Source: an uncultured Eubacteriales bacterium (GTDB lineage Bacteria; Bacillota; Clostridia; Christensenellales; Borkfalkiaceae). Taken from it: a stretch of DNA of 64,000 bases. The translations under genes were made by a program, and so were the position numbers. The notes under the pieces are model-generated. The model saw only the letters and a program-made list of their open reading frames with translations, was not told the DNA's origin and searched no databases. The stretch is from contig CAJLRM010000002.1 in the NCBI GenBank assembly GCA_905209085.1, positions 399,019-463,018 of the forward strand. Reading direction: 5' to 3'. Below are positions 8,768 to 17,652 of this stretch, piece after piece. Numbering within the stretch: the stretch's first letter is position 1; every line of letters begins with the position of its first letter.

Positions 8768-8855
8768 GAAAACGGAAAAAGGCAACGTCCCCGCAGGAAG
8801 CCGCCTTTTTTGTTCGGGCGGTTTGGGACGCGGGTAAAGGAAATTGGAGGGGAAT

Positions 8856-9341
8856 ATGAAGAATACGGGAACAAAGTATTATAAATTCTGGATGATATAT
8901 TGTCTTGCCGGCATGGGAGTCCTATTGGCACTCGGCATAATTATAAGCGCTTTTATCGCGCAGGGAGTCGCGTCTTCTTCGCATGGCGCTCGGGATTTCC
9001 CTTATATATTCCTGCCTCTCGCCATCATGGGAGGAATTGGAATCGTCGTGATTATGCCGATCGGGATTTATTATCTGATTAGGTATCGCTATTTTTCAAA
9101 GACGGAATGGACGGATATTCAGGAAGTCAAACTGGAAAGGATATACACGCCCTGGCCGAGAATCCTCGGCTTTGAGGTGCCGATGAATTTCGGCGGACAG
9201 AGCAGAATCGTGAGGACGTTCGCCCTCTTCACCGCGGAATGGATCGGACCGAATAAAGTGAAGAACTATTCGGGACAGACCGTCCGAGTCGGCTACGACG
9301 CGGCAAAAGACAAAGCCGTCGTCCTCGATACTTTTTCATAG
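8856..9341 (+). CDS. Two-TM membrane protein, unknown function
   Basis: 161 residues with two long hydrophobic helices (about residues 10-33 and 50-75) and a ~85-residue soluble tail rich in beta-type alternation. GGAGGGG stands directly before ATG 8856; a TTG at 8844 overlaps that ribosome binding site and is not the start. It sits 88 bp after proS and before a strong bidirectional terminator. No family recognised. Confidence 0.75.
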   Translation: MKNTGTKYYKFWMIYCLAGMGVLLALGIIISAFIAQGVASSSHGARDFPYIFLPLAIMGGIGIVVIMPIGIYYLIRYRYFSKTEWTDIQEVKLERIYTPWPRILGFEVPMNFGGQSRIVRTFALFTAEWIGPNKVKNYSGQTVRVGYDAAKDKAVVLDTFS

Positions 9342-9660
9342 AAAGAAAACTCTCTTTGACGGCGGCTATGGGAAAACAAAACGCAGAAAAACGAGAAAAG
9401 AAAAGCCGGGGAGATGCCTCCCCGGCTTTTCTTTTATTAGGATTATGGTGAAGTATAAGCACAGTAATCGCGCCCCTGTCTGCTCTGTAAGAGGGACGGG
9501 AAGCATTGAATTTTTGTAAGGCAGGGACCAACGGCGAAATCTGTAAAACTTCCCTTGGAAAAAGCTCTGCAATGCCGGGGCATCAGAAATTCGCCTTTCT
9601 TAACATTTTTTGTCCATGCTTTGAAATACGGAAACGCTTTTTCCGCCGAAAACGGCGTTT
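9342..9660. other. Convergent intergenic region
   Basis: Apart from the terminator at 9401-9434, nothing convincing is seen. Short frames on both strands lack ribosome binding sites. Confidence 0.55.
9401..9434 (+). terminator. Bidirectional terminator
   Basis: AAAAGCCGGGGAG and CTCCCCGGCTTTT (9418-9430) form a perfect 13-bp stem around ATGC, followed by a T-rich tract. The A-run on the left makes it usable on both strands. Confidence 0.88.
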
Positions 9661-9960
9661 TCAAATGGCACAACGCGCCTTTGCAAGCCCTTCCGCGTAA
9701 ACGTACGTGGAGAGAATATCCGCGCCCGAATCCGCCTTTTTGCAGACTTGTTCCCAAATGGACGCCGAGGCGGGGCTGGTGACGAAAATCTTTCTCTTGG
9801 GGTACTTTTTCATCAGTCCGATGGCGTTTTGTCCCGCGCCGCTCTCGAAATATTCGGAAGGAGAACTCACCAAAACGAGATCGTTTCCGTTTTTGAGAGC
9901 CGCCTCTAATTCACAGGCTGCCGTTTTGTCGTTGAATACTTTAAACTTGTTTTTGCTCAT
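9661..9960 (-). CDS. Small conserved-looking protein, unknown function
   Basis: 99 residues behind AAGGAGA, with a well-formed alternation of helices and strands (NDLVLVSSP, KRKIFVTSPAS) suggestive of a small Rossmann-like alpha/beta fold. It lies 84 bp downstream of the second degV gene on the same strand and may share its transcript. No family recognised. Confidence 0.65.
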   Translation of the reverse strand: MSKNKFKVFNDKTAACELEAALKNGNDLVLVSSPSEYFESGAGQNAIGLMKKYPKRKIFVTSPASASIWEQVCKKADSGADILSTYVYAEGLAKARCAI

Positions 9961-10044
9961 GATGATCTCCTTGAATATTTTATTTTTTCGATTTTTTCTT
10001 TGGGACTTTCAAAAGAGAAAGAACGGGGGCAGGTATGCGATGAA

Positions 10045-10923
10045 TTACGCCCGAACGATCCCTTTGAAGAAAATCGCCAAAATGCCGGGACCGCCGTGCG
10101 CGCCCATCACGGGATCCATGTAATTGATGAGGATGCGCCTTTTTTCACCGAAGCGCTGTCTGAGGATGTCCGCCATTTTAAGCGCGTCCTCCTCGCAATT
10201 CCCGTGAGCGATAAAAATGGGATCGTCCTCTGCAAGATCGGCGCGCTTCTGCGCTTCGTCGGCGATAGCCTCCAAAGAGCGCTTTCTGCCGATCACTTTG
10301 CCGATGGGGCCGAGAGTGCCCTTGGAAGTCGCGTGAAGGAGAGGCTTGATTTTTAAAAGTTTGCCTACCACGGCGACGGCGGAAGAAATCCTGCCGCCCT
10401 TTCTCAAAAATTCAAGACTGTCCACCGTAAAGAGATGCTGGATGCGGTGTTTGAGCTTTTCTCCGTAAGCGTACACTTCGTCGAGGGATTTGCCTTCGTC
10501 CGCCTTTTTGACGAGATATTCGAGAAGCATTCCCTGCCCCAGGGAACCGCTTAACGAATCGAGCACCAAGGCCCTGCGCCCGGGATAGCTTTCGACGAGT
10601 TCGGTCGCCGCAACGGTGAAAGAGGAAGCGGTGCCGGACAAAGCGGAAGAAAACGCCAGGATGAGTACGTCTTTGCCCGCCCGAAAGGATTTTTCTATCT
10701 GCGGCTTCGCCTGTTCCGCGGTCACCTGAAAAGTGTGGCAGACGTTTCCTTCGCGGAGCAGCTTGTAGAATTCTTCGATGGGCAGATCTTTCCCGTCGAT
10801 GCCGCCGTAAGTGTCGGCGCCGATGGTGTAGCCCAAAGGAAGAACGGCGACGTCGTTTTCCTTATAAAAATCCCGCGGCATCCCGCTGCAAGTGTCCGTA
10901 ATGATGTCGAAACTTCTTTCCAT
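10045..10923 (-). CDS. DegV family fatty-acid-binding protein (copy 2)
   Basis: 292 residues. It begins SFDIITDTCSGMP, the DegV N-terminal pattern, followed by FQVTAEQ, FSSALSGTASS (lipid carboxylate loop) and LRKGGRISS. The protein should bind a fatty acid for FakA-type phosphorylation. The ATG at 10923 is chosen because the family starts there; a weakly spaced AAGGAG lies 12 bases upstream, and the longer frame to 11022 overlaps the promoter. The gene at 9661-9960 follows on the same strand. Confidence 0.92.
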   Translation of the reverse strand: MERSFDIITDTCSGMPRDFYKENDVAVLPLGYTIGADTYGGIDGKDLPIEEFYKLLREGNVCHTFQVTAEQAKPQIEKSFRAGKDVLILAFSSALSGTASSFTVAATELVESYPGRRALVLDSLSGSLGQGMLLEYLVKKADEGKSLDEVYAYGEKLKHRIQHLFTVDSLEFLRKGGRISSAVAVVGKLLKIKPLLHATSKGTLGPIGKVIGRKRSLEAIADEAQKRADLAEDDPIFIAHGNCEEDALKMADILRQRFGEKRRILINYMDPVMGAHGGPGILAIFFKGIVRA

Positions 10924-10993
10924 AATACCTAAAAACTCCTTAATTTTACGAACGAGCGGAGCCTTTTTCGCCGCCCTTCGTTTTCCATAATTT

Positions 10994-11022
10994 ATTTTAT
11001 ACTTGTTATAGCCAAAACTCAA
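10994..11022 (-). promoter_or_regulatory. Promoter of degV gene 2
   Basis: On the minus strand TTGAGT (11017-11022) and TAAAAT (10994-10999) are 17 bp apart. Confidence 0.55.
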
Positions 11023-11169
11023 CCGATTTATAGCACAAACCTCTCTACTCGCTTTCTCTTTTTTCTCTATTCGTAAAAACGGTTAAGTCTACTAAAAAAA
11101 CGGACGTTTTCTATCGGGGGGAAAAACGTTCTATTTCCCCGCTTTGACGGGTAGAGAGGAAAAATAATA

Positions 11170-11188
11170 TTCTACCCGGGGTAGAATC
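11170..11188. promoter_or_regulatory. Candidate operator: ATTCTACC-N3-GGTAGAAT
   Basis: A perfect 8-bp inverted repeat with a 3-bp spacer, 44 bp upstream of the -35 box of the HTH gene. Symmetry and position suit a dimeric HTH protein, perhaps the product of the adjacent gene. Inference from symmetry only. Confidence 0.55.
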
Positions 11189-11231
11189 GAATAAAAAAGG
11201 CGGGTTTTCCTTAAAAAAAGGGCATACTCGC

Positions 11232-11260
11232 TTGACGAAACGAAAAAAAAATGTTATCAT
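11232..11260 (+). promoter_or_regulatory. Promoter giving a probably leaderless mRNA
   Basis: TTGACG (11232-11237), 17-bp spacer, TATCAT (11255-11260). The ATG of the next gene begins at 11267, the position expected for +1. Confidence 0.75.
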
Positions 11261-11266
11261 AGCTGT

Positions 11267-11947
11267 ATGGAAAACTTGGACACGACAAATCAGAGGATCG
11301 CCAAAAATTTAATACGTTACAGAAAGGCGGCGAATCTGACTCAGGCGGAGCTTGCACAGAAGATAAATTATTCGGATAAGTCCGTTTCTAAGTGGGAATC
11401 CGGCAACGGCGTCCCCGATATTTATATTCTTTTGAAACTTGCGGAGCTTTACGGCGTCAGCGTTAACGATCTCGTCTACGAGAGCGCGTCTGCGCCCGCG
11501 CCCAAAAAGATGTCCAAGTGGCATAATCTTTTGATTATGCTCTTGTCCAGCGGCATCGTCTGGTTGGTCGCTACGGTGGTTTTCGTGGTGCTCAATCTGT
11601 TTGTTCCGAAACAGCCGTGGTGGCTGGCGTTTGTGTACGCCGTTCCTATCAACGCCATCGTCGTCACCGTTCTCGCGGCGGTGTGGAAATATAAGCTCAC
11701 CAATTTCGGAGCCGTGACGGTACTTATCTGGGCGGTGCTTTGCTGCGTCTATGTCACCTCGCGCGTCGTCATGTTAAAACTGGGGCATACGGATTACAGC
11801 AGGCTTTGGCTCTTATTCCTCCTGGGGGTGCCCTTGCAGGCGCTGGAAGTGCTGTGGTGCTTTTTCCGCTGGACGCCCTTTAAGGGAAAAAACGCCAAAA
11901 CGGATAAAAAAGCAGCCCCCGACGGGAAGGAGGATCCGAAAGCCTGA
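11267..11947 (+). CDS. HTH (XRE/Cro-CI) regulator with C-terminal membrane domain
   Basis: 226 residues. Residues ~8-62 form an XRE helix-turn-helix (LTQAELAQKI...SVSKWESGNGVPD). After an Ala/Pro hinge there are four hydrophobic segments (about 85-107, 113-135, 140-165, 175-198) and a charged tail. This is a membrane-anchored DNA-binding protein. No ribosome binding site precedes the ATG, and the promoter places the transcript start on or next to it, so the mRNA is probably leaderless. It sits 57 bp before mcsA, where many Firmicutes carry ctsR, and may be co-transcribed with the arginine-kinase operon. Target and signal are unknown. Confidence 0.88.
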   Translation: MENLDTTNQRIAKNLIRYRKAANLTQAELAQKINYSDKSVSKWESGNGVPDIYILLKLAELYGVSVNDLVYESASAPAPKKMSKWHNLLIMLLSSGIVWLVATVVFVVLNLFVPKQPWWLAFVYAVPINAIVVTVLAAVWKYKLTNFGAVTVLIWAVLCCVYVTSRVVMLKLGHTDYSRLWLLFLLGVPLQALEVLWCFFRWTPFKGKNAKTDKKAAPDGKEDPKA

Positions 11948-12004
11948 ATACGTTTTCCCGCATGAGCAAGAGCACGATACGGAGTGATAAAAAGGGATAA
12001 AGGG

Positions 12005-12478
12005 ATGCTTTGCTGTCATTGCAAAAAAAATCAGGCGACCAAAACTTACGACAGAATTACAGACGGGAAAAAGCAGACGGAGTATTATTGTCTGGACTGT
12101 TATCACCGTCTGTTTATTTCTATCGAGGCGGACGCCGCGGAAGGAAAGGGAGGGGACAGGCAGATCGCCATGTGCCCTTATTGCGGTACTTCCGAGGAGG
12201 ATTTTCGCGCCTGCGGACTGGTCGGCTGCGCGCAATGCTATCAATCGCTGTCCAAGGCGGTCATCCCCGTCGTCATTCGGTTGCAGGGCACCGAAACGCA
12301 CTGCGGAAAAAAACCGAGAAACTCCGGCGAGCGGGAGGAGATGGTGCGCCGGCGCAACCTTTTAAAGACCCGCGTGGAAGAGCTGATAAAAAACAGGAGC
12401 TACGAGGCGGCGAAAATGTGCTCGGACGAACTCAAACGCCTGAATAAGATCCTGTATAAGGAGGGACCCGATGATTGA
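12005..12478 (+). CDS. mcsA: McsA, zinc-binding activator of McsB
   Basis: 157 residues. Four CxxC pairs (CCHC, CLDC, CPYC, CAQC) make the two zinc sites seen in McsA, and the C-terminal ~45 residues (VEELIKNRSYEAAKMCSDEL) form a UVR motif. McsA binds and activates the arginine kinase McsB and links it to ClpC. The ATG at 12005 has AAAGGG 8 bases upstream. The frame overlaps mcsB by 8 bases, which suggests translational coupling. Confidence 0.93.
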   Translation: MLCCHCKKNQATKTYDRITDGKKQTEYYCLDCYHRLFISIEADAAEGKGGDRQIAMCPYCGTSEEDFRACGLVGCAQCYQSLSKAVIPVVIRLQGTETHCGKKPRNSGEREEMVRRRNLLKTRVEELIKNRSYEAAKMCSDELKRLNKILYKEGPDD

Positions 12479-13541
12479 GATGGATTCTTCCGATTTAATC
12501 GAAAGCACGGTGACTTCGACGCGCGTGCGGCTTGCGAGAAATCTTTTTTCCTATCCTTTCCCGGACAAGCTGGACGAGAAGCGGGCGCGGGAGATCATCC
12601 GCGTCGTCGGCTATGAGCTCAACCGCCTCGACACCTTCACCGAATACGACATCGGCAAAATAGAGCCCGACGAGGCGACCTTTCTTCTCGAAAAGCACCT
12701 CATCAGTCCCGACCTCATTCGCCGCAAGAGCATTTCCGCCGCGTTCATTACTTCCGACGAGGAGATCTCGGTGATGATAAACGAGGAGGATCATTTGCGC
12801 GAACAATATATCCTCCGCGGCTGCAATCTCTATAAGGCGTACGAGCGCATCAGCGGCATCGACGACGGCATCGGCCGCTCCGTCAGCTTCGCTTACGACG
12901 AAAAACTGGGCTATCTCACGGCGTGTCCGAGCAATCTCGGCACGGGGATGCGCGCTTCGGTGATGATGTTTTTGCCCGGGCTGGCCAAATATAAGAGATT
13001 GGAAGAGCTGATGCCCTCTTTAAAGGCGAACGGCTTGACGGTGAGAGGGGTGTTCGGGGAAGGCACCGCCGCCGAGGGGTATTCCTATCAGATCAGCAAC
13101 GAGCGGACGCTGGGCGTTTCCGAAACGGATATCCTTTCCCTGATGAACGAAGTGACGCTCAATCTCGCGGAACTGGAAGCCCGCGCGCGGGAGCGGATGC
13201 TGGAAGCGGACGCTCTCGGCTATCGGGATATGTGCCTGCGCGCTTACGGGACGTTGACCAATTGCGCCCTGCTTTCCGTCAAGGAACTGACGGCGGGCAT
13301 GGTCAAAGTGAAGCTGGGCGCGGCGCTGGGATTTTTCGAGGCGGAGGATATGGACGCCCTCAACGATTTTATCGAGCATATGCGCCCCGTTTCCTTCAAG
13401 CGCGGCAATTGTCCCGAAGCGAAGGACGAGCGGGAATGCGACATCCTGCGCGCGAAGATCGTCCATAAGATCCTGCCGCAGCTGGTGCATCGTCCGGGCG
13501 AAAAGTCCGCGGAAAACCGGCTCGGTCCGTCCAAGGGCTGA
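12471..13541 (+). CDS. mcsB: Protein-arginine kinase McsB
   Basis: 356 residues, full family length. ATP:guanido phosphotransferase hallmarks are STRVRLARN, INEEDHLREQ (substrate carboxylates), CPSNLGTGMRASVM and RGVFGEGTAAEG. McsB phosphorylates arginine residues on misfolded or regulatory proteins, and phosphoarginine acts as the degradation tag read by ClpC-ClpP. The AGGAGGG before the start lies inside the end of mcsA. Member of the mcsA-mcsB-clpC operon. Confidence 0.96.
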   Translation: MIEMDSSDLIESTVTSTRVRLARNLFSYPFPDKLDEKRAREIIRVVGYELNRLDTFTEYDIGKIEPDEATFLLEKHLISPDLIRRKSISAAFITSDEEISVMINEEDHLREQYILRGCNLYKAYERISGIDDGIGRSVSFAYDEKLGYLTACPSNLGTGMRASVMMFLPGLAKYKRLEELMPSLKANGLTVRGVFGEGTAAEGYSYQISNERTLGVSETDILSLMNEVTLNLAELEARARERMLEADALGYRDMCLRAYGTLTNCALLSVKELTAGMVKVKLGAALGFFEAEDMDALNDFIEHMRPVSFKRGNCPEAKDERECDILRAKIVHKILPQLVHRPGEKSAENRLGPSKG

Positions 13542-13636
13542 ACGGCGGGCGGCGCGGCGGCATATACTATATAATGTATCTTTGCTGCGCCCCGCGGCAG
13601 ACGGCGGGAAAAAGCGGGCAAATCGGGGAGTAGACG

Positions 13637-16273
13637 ATGGATTATTTATCGAAGTTCTCGGACAATTTAAAGGCGGCGCTGAAAATCGCCAACGACGTGA
13701 CGGTGGAACACGGCGCCGTATACGTGGGCAGCGAACACGTCATCTACGGCTTTCTCTGCCTGCCGAGGTGTTCCGCATACGGGATTCTGGCGGGGGAGGG
13801 CATTTCGAAAAACGAATATGCGGAGGTGTTTTTCCGCTGCATCGATACGAAGATCACGACGCCCGGCTTCACCGTCCGAACGACGCAGATGTTCGACCGC
13901 GCCATTAAATTCGCCGTACAGACGGGAACGCTGGCGGGCACGGCGCACCTTCTGTTGTCCGTCCTCGAAAGCGACACCTGCTACGCCGTCAAAATTTTGA
14001 AGCGTCTGGGCGCGGACGTCGAATCGATGAAGGAAAAGACGGAACAGGTCCTGCGCGCCCAAAAGCACCGCAAGGAGCTCGGCTACGACGATTTTGACGA
14101 CGAAGGGGGCGCGGATAGCGAAACGCGGGAAGATGCGGAGTTCGGCTCCGATTATTCCGAGAGCGCGGGCACGCCGTCCGTTCCTCCGAAATCGGGAAGC
14201 GAGAACCCCGTGAAAAAGGAAAGGACGCAGATGAAGGATTACGGCTTTTCCGAAAAGAAAAAGCCCGCCCCGAAAAAGAACGAGGGCGCCAAGGAAAAGC
14301 TCCTTCAATACGGCATCGACATGACCGACCGCGCCCGCAAGGGAAAAATCGATCCCGTAATCGGCAGGAAAAAAGAAATAGAAAAGGTGATTCAGGTGCT
14401 TTCCCGCCGCACCAAGAACAATCCCGTGCTGATCGGCGAGCCGGGCGTCGGAAAGAGCGCCATCGCGGAAGGGCTTTCGCAGTTGATCGTGAACGGCGAG
14501 GTGCCCGAACAGCTCTTCAACAAAACGGTGTTTTCGGTGGATATTCCCGGGATGCTTGCGGGCGCGAGGTATCGCGGCGATTTCGAGGAACGGCTCAAAG
14601 ACCTCACCGAAGCGGTGATGAAGGACGGGGACATCATTCTCTTCATCGACGAGATACACACCATCGTCGGCGCGGGAAGCTCGGCGGACAATACTATGGA
14701 CGCGGCGAATATTTTAAAACCCATGCTGGCGCGCGGGGATCTGCAAGTCATCGGCGCGACCACGATTGAGGAATACCGCAAATATATCGAAAAGGACAGC
14801 GCTCTCGAAAGGCGTTTTACCCCCGTTTACGTGGAGGAGCCTTCGGAATCGGACACCGTTTCCATTTTGAAGGGACTTCGCCCCAAATACGAGGAGCATC
14901 ACGGCATAGAGATCACGGACGCGGCGATAGAGGCGGCGGTAAAACTTTCCTCCCGCTATATCACGGACCGTTTTCTGCCCGACAAGGCGATAGACCTCAT
15001 CGACGAGGCGGCGGCGCGCGCGCGGATCATCGCGGAGGACGGCGGCGACGAGATCAAGGAGCTATTGACGGAGGCGGAATCGCTCGCGGAGGAGGAGCAG
15101 CTGTATCGCGCCCGCGGGCAGTATACGGAGGCGATAGAGGCGCTCAACGAAAAAAAGAAGCTGGAAGCGAAGATTGAAACGATCCGCCGCGCGCAGTGTA
15201 TGGAGCGGAAAGCGGACGGCAGATTCGCCCTCGGCAAGGAGCAGGTGGCCGCCATCGTCAGCGCCCGCATGAAAATCCCCCTTTTGAAGATCACGCAGGA
15301 GGAAGGCGAAAAGCTGATGCATCTCGAAGAGGAGCTGCATAGGCGCATCGTGGGACAAAACGAGGCGGTAAGCGCCGTCGCAAAAGCCATCCGCCGCGCC
15401 CGCGCGGGGCTTAAAGACCCCTCGCGCCCGATCGGCAGCTTTATTTTCGTAGGTCCCACGGGCGTGGGAAAAACGGATCTTTGCAAAGCGCTCGCGGAGG
15501 CGATGTTCGGCTCCGAAGATCAGATGATACGCCTCGACATGAGCGAATATATGGAGAAGCAGTCGGTGTCCAAACTCATCGGCGCGCCTCCCGGGTACGT
15601 CGGCTACGACGATATGCAGACGGGGCAACTCACCGATAAGGTGCGCACGAAGCCCTATTGCGTCATTCTCTTCGACGAAATCGAAAAGGCGCACTCCGAC
15701 GTGTTCAACCTCCTCCTGCAAATTCTGGACGACGGCAGGTTAACGGACAGCAAGGGCAGGACGGTCAGTTTCAAAAACGCCATCATCATTCTCACCTCCA
15801 ACGTCGGCGCGGCGGAAGCGGAACGCACGGTTTCCTACGGCTTCGGCGGCGAGCTGGCGGCGGAAAAGCCGACGGAAGCGAGCGAAAAACAGTATGAGGA
15901 GATGAAGGAAAACATCACCAAAGCCCTGAAAGAGCGTTTCCGTCCCGAGTTTTTAAATCGTATGGACGACATCATCGTCTTTCACCGCCTTTCGCAGGCG
16001 GACGCGGCGAAAATCGGCGGAAAGATCGTCGATTCTTTGGGTAAGCGGCTTTTAGAACAGCGGGGCATCGTGCTTTGCGTGACGAAATCCGCGCTCGAAC
16101 AGCTGGTGAAGGAAGGATACGACAGCCAATACGGCGCCCGTCCCTTAAAACGCACCGTGCAAAAGCGGATCGAGGATAGATTGTCCGAGGAAATACTGCT
16201 CGGCAATGTGGGCAACGGTCAGCGGGTGACGGTGGACTATCTCGGCGGCGCGTTTACGTTTACGGCGCAGTGA
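13637..16273 (+). CDS. clpC: AAA+ unfoldase ClpC
   Basis: 878 residues. The N-terminal Clp repeat domain (~1-145, phosphoarginine docking in known ClpC) is followed by a charged, low-complexity linker (~145-215). Then come AAA module 1 with Walker A GEPGVGKS near 266, a middle domain around 470-540, and AAA module 2 with GPTGVGKT near 604. ClpC hexamers unfold substrates and feed ClpP. The ~70-residue acidic/basic linker between N-domain and D1 is longer than usual. It is 95 bp downstream of mcsB and ends at a strong terminator. A short sequence resembling -10 boxes occurs in the gap, but the operon is the simplest reading. Confidence 0.96.
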   Translation: MDYLSKFSDNLKAALKIANDVTVEHGAVYVGSEHVIYGFLCLPRCSAYGILAGEGISKNEYAEVFFRCIDTKITTPGFTVRTTQMFDRAIKFAVQTGTLAGTAHLLLSVLESDTCYAVKILKRLGADVESMKEKTEQVLRAQKHRKELGYDDFDDEGGADSETREDAEFGSDYSESAGTPSVPPKSGSENPVKKERTQMKDYGFSEKKKPAPKKNEGAKEKLLQYGIDMTDRARKGKIDPVIGRKKEIEKVIQVLSRRTKNNPVLIGEPGVGKSAIAEGLSQLIVNGEVPEQLFNKTVFSVDIPGMLAGARYRGDFEERLKDLTEAVMKDGDIILFIDEIHTIVGAGSSADNTMDAANILKPMLARGDLQVIGATTIEEYRKYIEKDSALERRFTPVYVEEPSESDTVSILKGLRPKYEEHHGIEITDAAIEAAVKLSSRYITDRFLPDKAIDLIDEAAARARIIAEDGGDEIKELLTEAESLAEEEQLYRARGQYTEAIEALNEKKKLEAKIETIRRAQCMERKADGRFALGKEQVAAIVSARMKIPLLKITQEEGEKLMHLEEELHRRIVGQNEAVSAVAKAIRRARAGLKDPSRPIGSFIFVGPTGVGKTDLCKALAEAMFGSEDQMIRLDMSEYMEKQSVSKLIGAPPGYVGYDDMQTGQLTDKVRTKPYCVILFDEIEKAHSDVFNLLLQILDDGRLTDSKGRTVSFKNAIIILTSNVGAAEAERTVSYGFGGELAAEKPTEASEKQYEEMKENITKALKERFRPEFLNRMDDIIVFHRLSQADAAKIGGKIVDSLGKRLLEQRGIVLCVTKSALEQLVKEGYDSQYGARPLKRTVQKRIEDRLSEEILLGNVGNGQRVTVDYLGGAFTFTAQ

Positions 16274-16276
16274 ATG

Positions 16277-16312
16277 AAAAAAGCGTTTCGGTCAATACCG
16301 AAACGCTTTTTT
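16277..16312 (+). terminator. Terminator of the mcsA-mcsB-clpC operon
   Basis: AAGCGTTTCGGT (16281-16292) and ACCGAAACGCTT (16297-16308) form a perfect 12-bp stem around CAAT, flanked by A- and T-runs; probably usable in both directions. Confidence 0.92.
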
Positions 16313-16532
16313 AACGCTTTGATAAAAAGTTCGCAAAATAGTCCGTAAAAGGCTTTGCGGCATATCTCGACGGAAAGGGAAGGTCTGTGTGCGCTGTCAT
16401 TTTCCGACGGAAAAGGAGAGCTTTGCGTTTCAAACGATTTTCCATATCCCACGGGGCTTTTGAATCCAACAATAGGTTTTAACAAAATTCAAATCTATAA
16501 ACCGATTCGGGGTTTTTTAGACAAAAAATAGG

Positions 16533-17423
16533 TTATCGCTCGGCTTCCGCTTTTTGCTTGATCTCTTCCAGTCGTCCCTCGGGATAAGTGATAGTCACGT
16601 TTTTGACGGACATCTCGAAAGCGCCTTCCCCCTTGATGCGGGAGCCTTGATAGGTCACGTCGAAAACGACGGAAATCGACGTGATTGTGCTCTCCTTGAT
16701 TTTAACGGTCAGCGAGGTGTCGCCGCCGACGGTAATGTCTTTTGCTATTTCGCTTGCCTGCTCTTTCACCTGCTCCTCGGTAGCGGGAGTATTCTCGGAA
16801 TTTACCCAAAGATACGCCTCGATATACTGATTCAGATTGTCGTTGTTCACGTTCCAGACAAGTTTGTATTCGCCGTCTTCGAGGGTTGCCTTCGCTTCGG
16901 GTACTACTTCCAACACCTTGTCGACGGATGCCGAAAAATCCTCGATGCCGATGTCCGACGGATCGAAGGTGTCGGGGGCTTGGTCCGCGGCGTAACTGTA
17001 TGATTCTTGGATAAAATTGCTGTACGAATAGGCGTTTTTGTCCTTATAGTAGGATTCGAGAATCAAGCCGCTCCCGTCGTTCTCGTCGAGAAGCTTGATC
17101 CAGGCACTTTGAGCGGTGATTTTACGTTCTTCGTCCGTCTTCATCTGCAAAGAAATATCGATGGTCCCTTTGTTTTCTTCCGAACTAAGGGAAGCTGCGG
17201 AGCCGTCGCTTTCGTCGGAAACGGGCGTTCGGGACGTAAAATTTCCGCGGACGGAAACGGACAGTTCGTTCGTTTCCACAGTCGTCGTCAGCGCGCTTTT
17301 CAACTGTGCATAGGCGTCCTCTTTCGAAACATCCGCCGCCTTTCCCTGACACGCACCCAACGTAAACAGCGCCGCCGCGGCGCTCAGCGTTATCCCTTTT
17401 TTAAACAATTGCTTGGTATTCAT
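16533..17423 (-). CDS. Lipoprotein, unknown function
   Basis: 296 residues. The signal peptide ends in a lipobox (FTLGAC), so the mature protein should be anchored to the outer face of the membrane. The rest is beta-rich and acidic, with a Ser/Glu-rich insert near residues 65-85; it looks like an extracellular sensor or carrier domain (LppX/LolA-like topology is possible). GGAGG precedes the ATG and a strong promoter lies upstream. No specific family recognised. Confidence 0.85.
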   Translation of the reverse strand: MNTKQLFKKGITLSAAAALFTLGACQGKAADVSKEDAYAQLKSALTTTVETNELSVSVRGNFTSRTPVSDESDGSAASLSSEENKGTIDISLQMKTDEERKITAQSAWIKLLDENDGSGLILESYYKDKNAYSYSNFIQESYSYAADQAPDTFDPSDIGIEDFSASVDKVLEVVPEAKATLEDGEYKLVWNVNNDNLNQYIEAYLWVNSENTPATEEQVKEQASEIAKDITVGGDTSLTVKIKESTITSISVVFDVTYQGSRIKGEGAFEMSVKNVTITYPEGRLEEIKQKAEAER

Positions 17424-17527
17424 TTTAATCCTCCATTTTTCTGGTTGCCGAAAGAGAGTGCCGTTTTTCGGGACGCTTTTTAAAAAGAACGCGAAAAATC
17501 CTCTTTTTCGGGGCTTTTTATTTGCTT

Positions 17528-17557
17528 ATTATAACATAAACAAAAGTTTTTTGTCAA
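17528..17557 (-). promoter_or_regulatory. Promoter of the lipoprotein gene
   Basis: On the minus strand, TTGACA (17552-17557) and TATAAT (17528-17533) with an 18-bp spacer; both boxes are consensus. Confidence 0.85.
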
Positions 17558-17616
17558 GTCCGAGAAATAATTTTTCGATATTTTTAGCCAAATTACAGGA
17601 AAACAAGAAAAAAGAT

Positions 17617-17645
17617 TTTACTTTCTCGACGTTTTGCTGTAAAAT
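17617..17645 (+). promoter_or_regulatory. Likely promoter of the zinc-ribbon/aro cluster
   Basis: TTTACT (17617-17622), 17-bp spacer, TAAAAT (17640-17645). The ATG at 17653 falls about at +1, so this transcript may also be leaderless. The -35 match is only partial. Confidence 0.5.
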
Positions 17646-17652
17646 AGATATT

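Larger units (their letters stand above)
10924..11266. other. Divergent regulatory region degV2 / HTH regulator
   Basis: No gene. It carries the degV2 promoter, an inverted repeat at 11170-11188, and the regulator promoter at 11232-11260. Further partial repeats with a TTCTAT core lie near 11110-11135. Confidence 0.65.
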
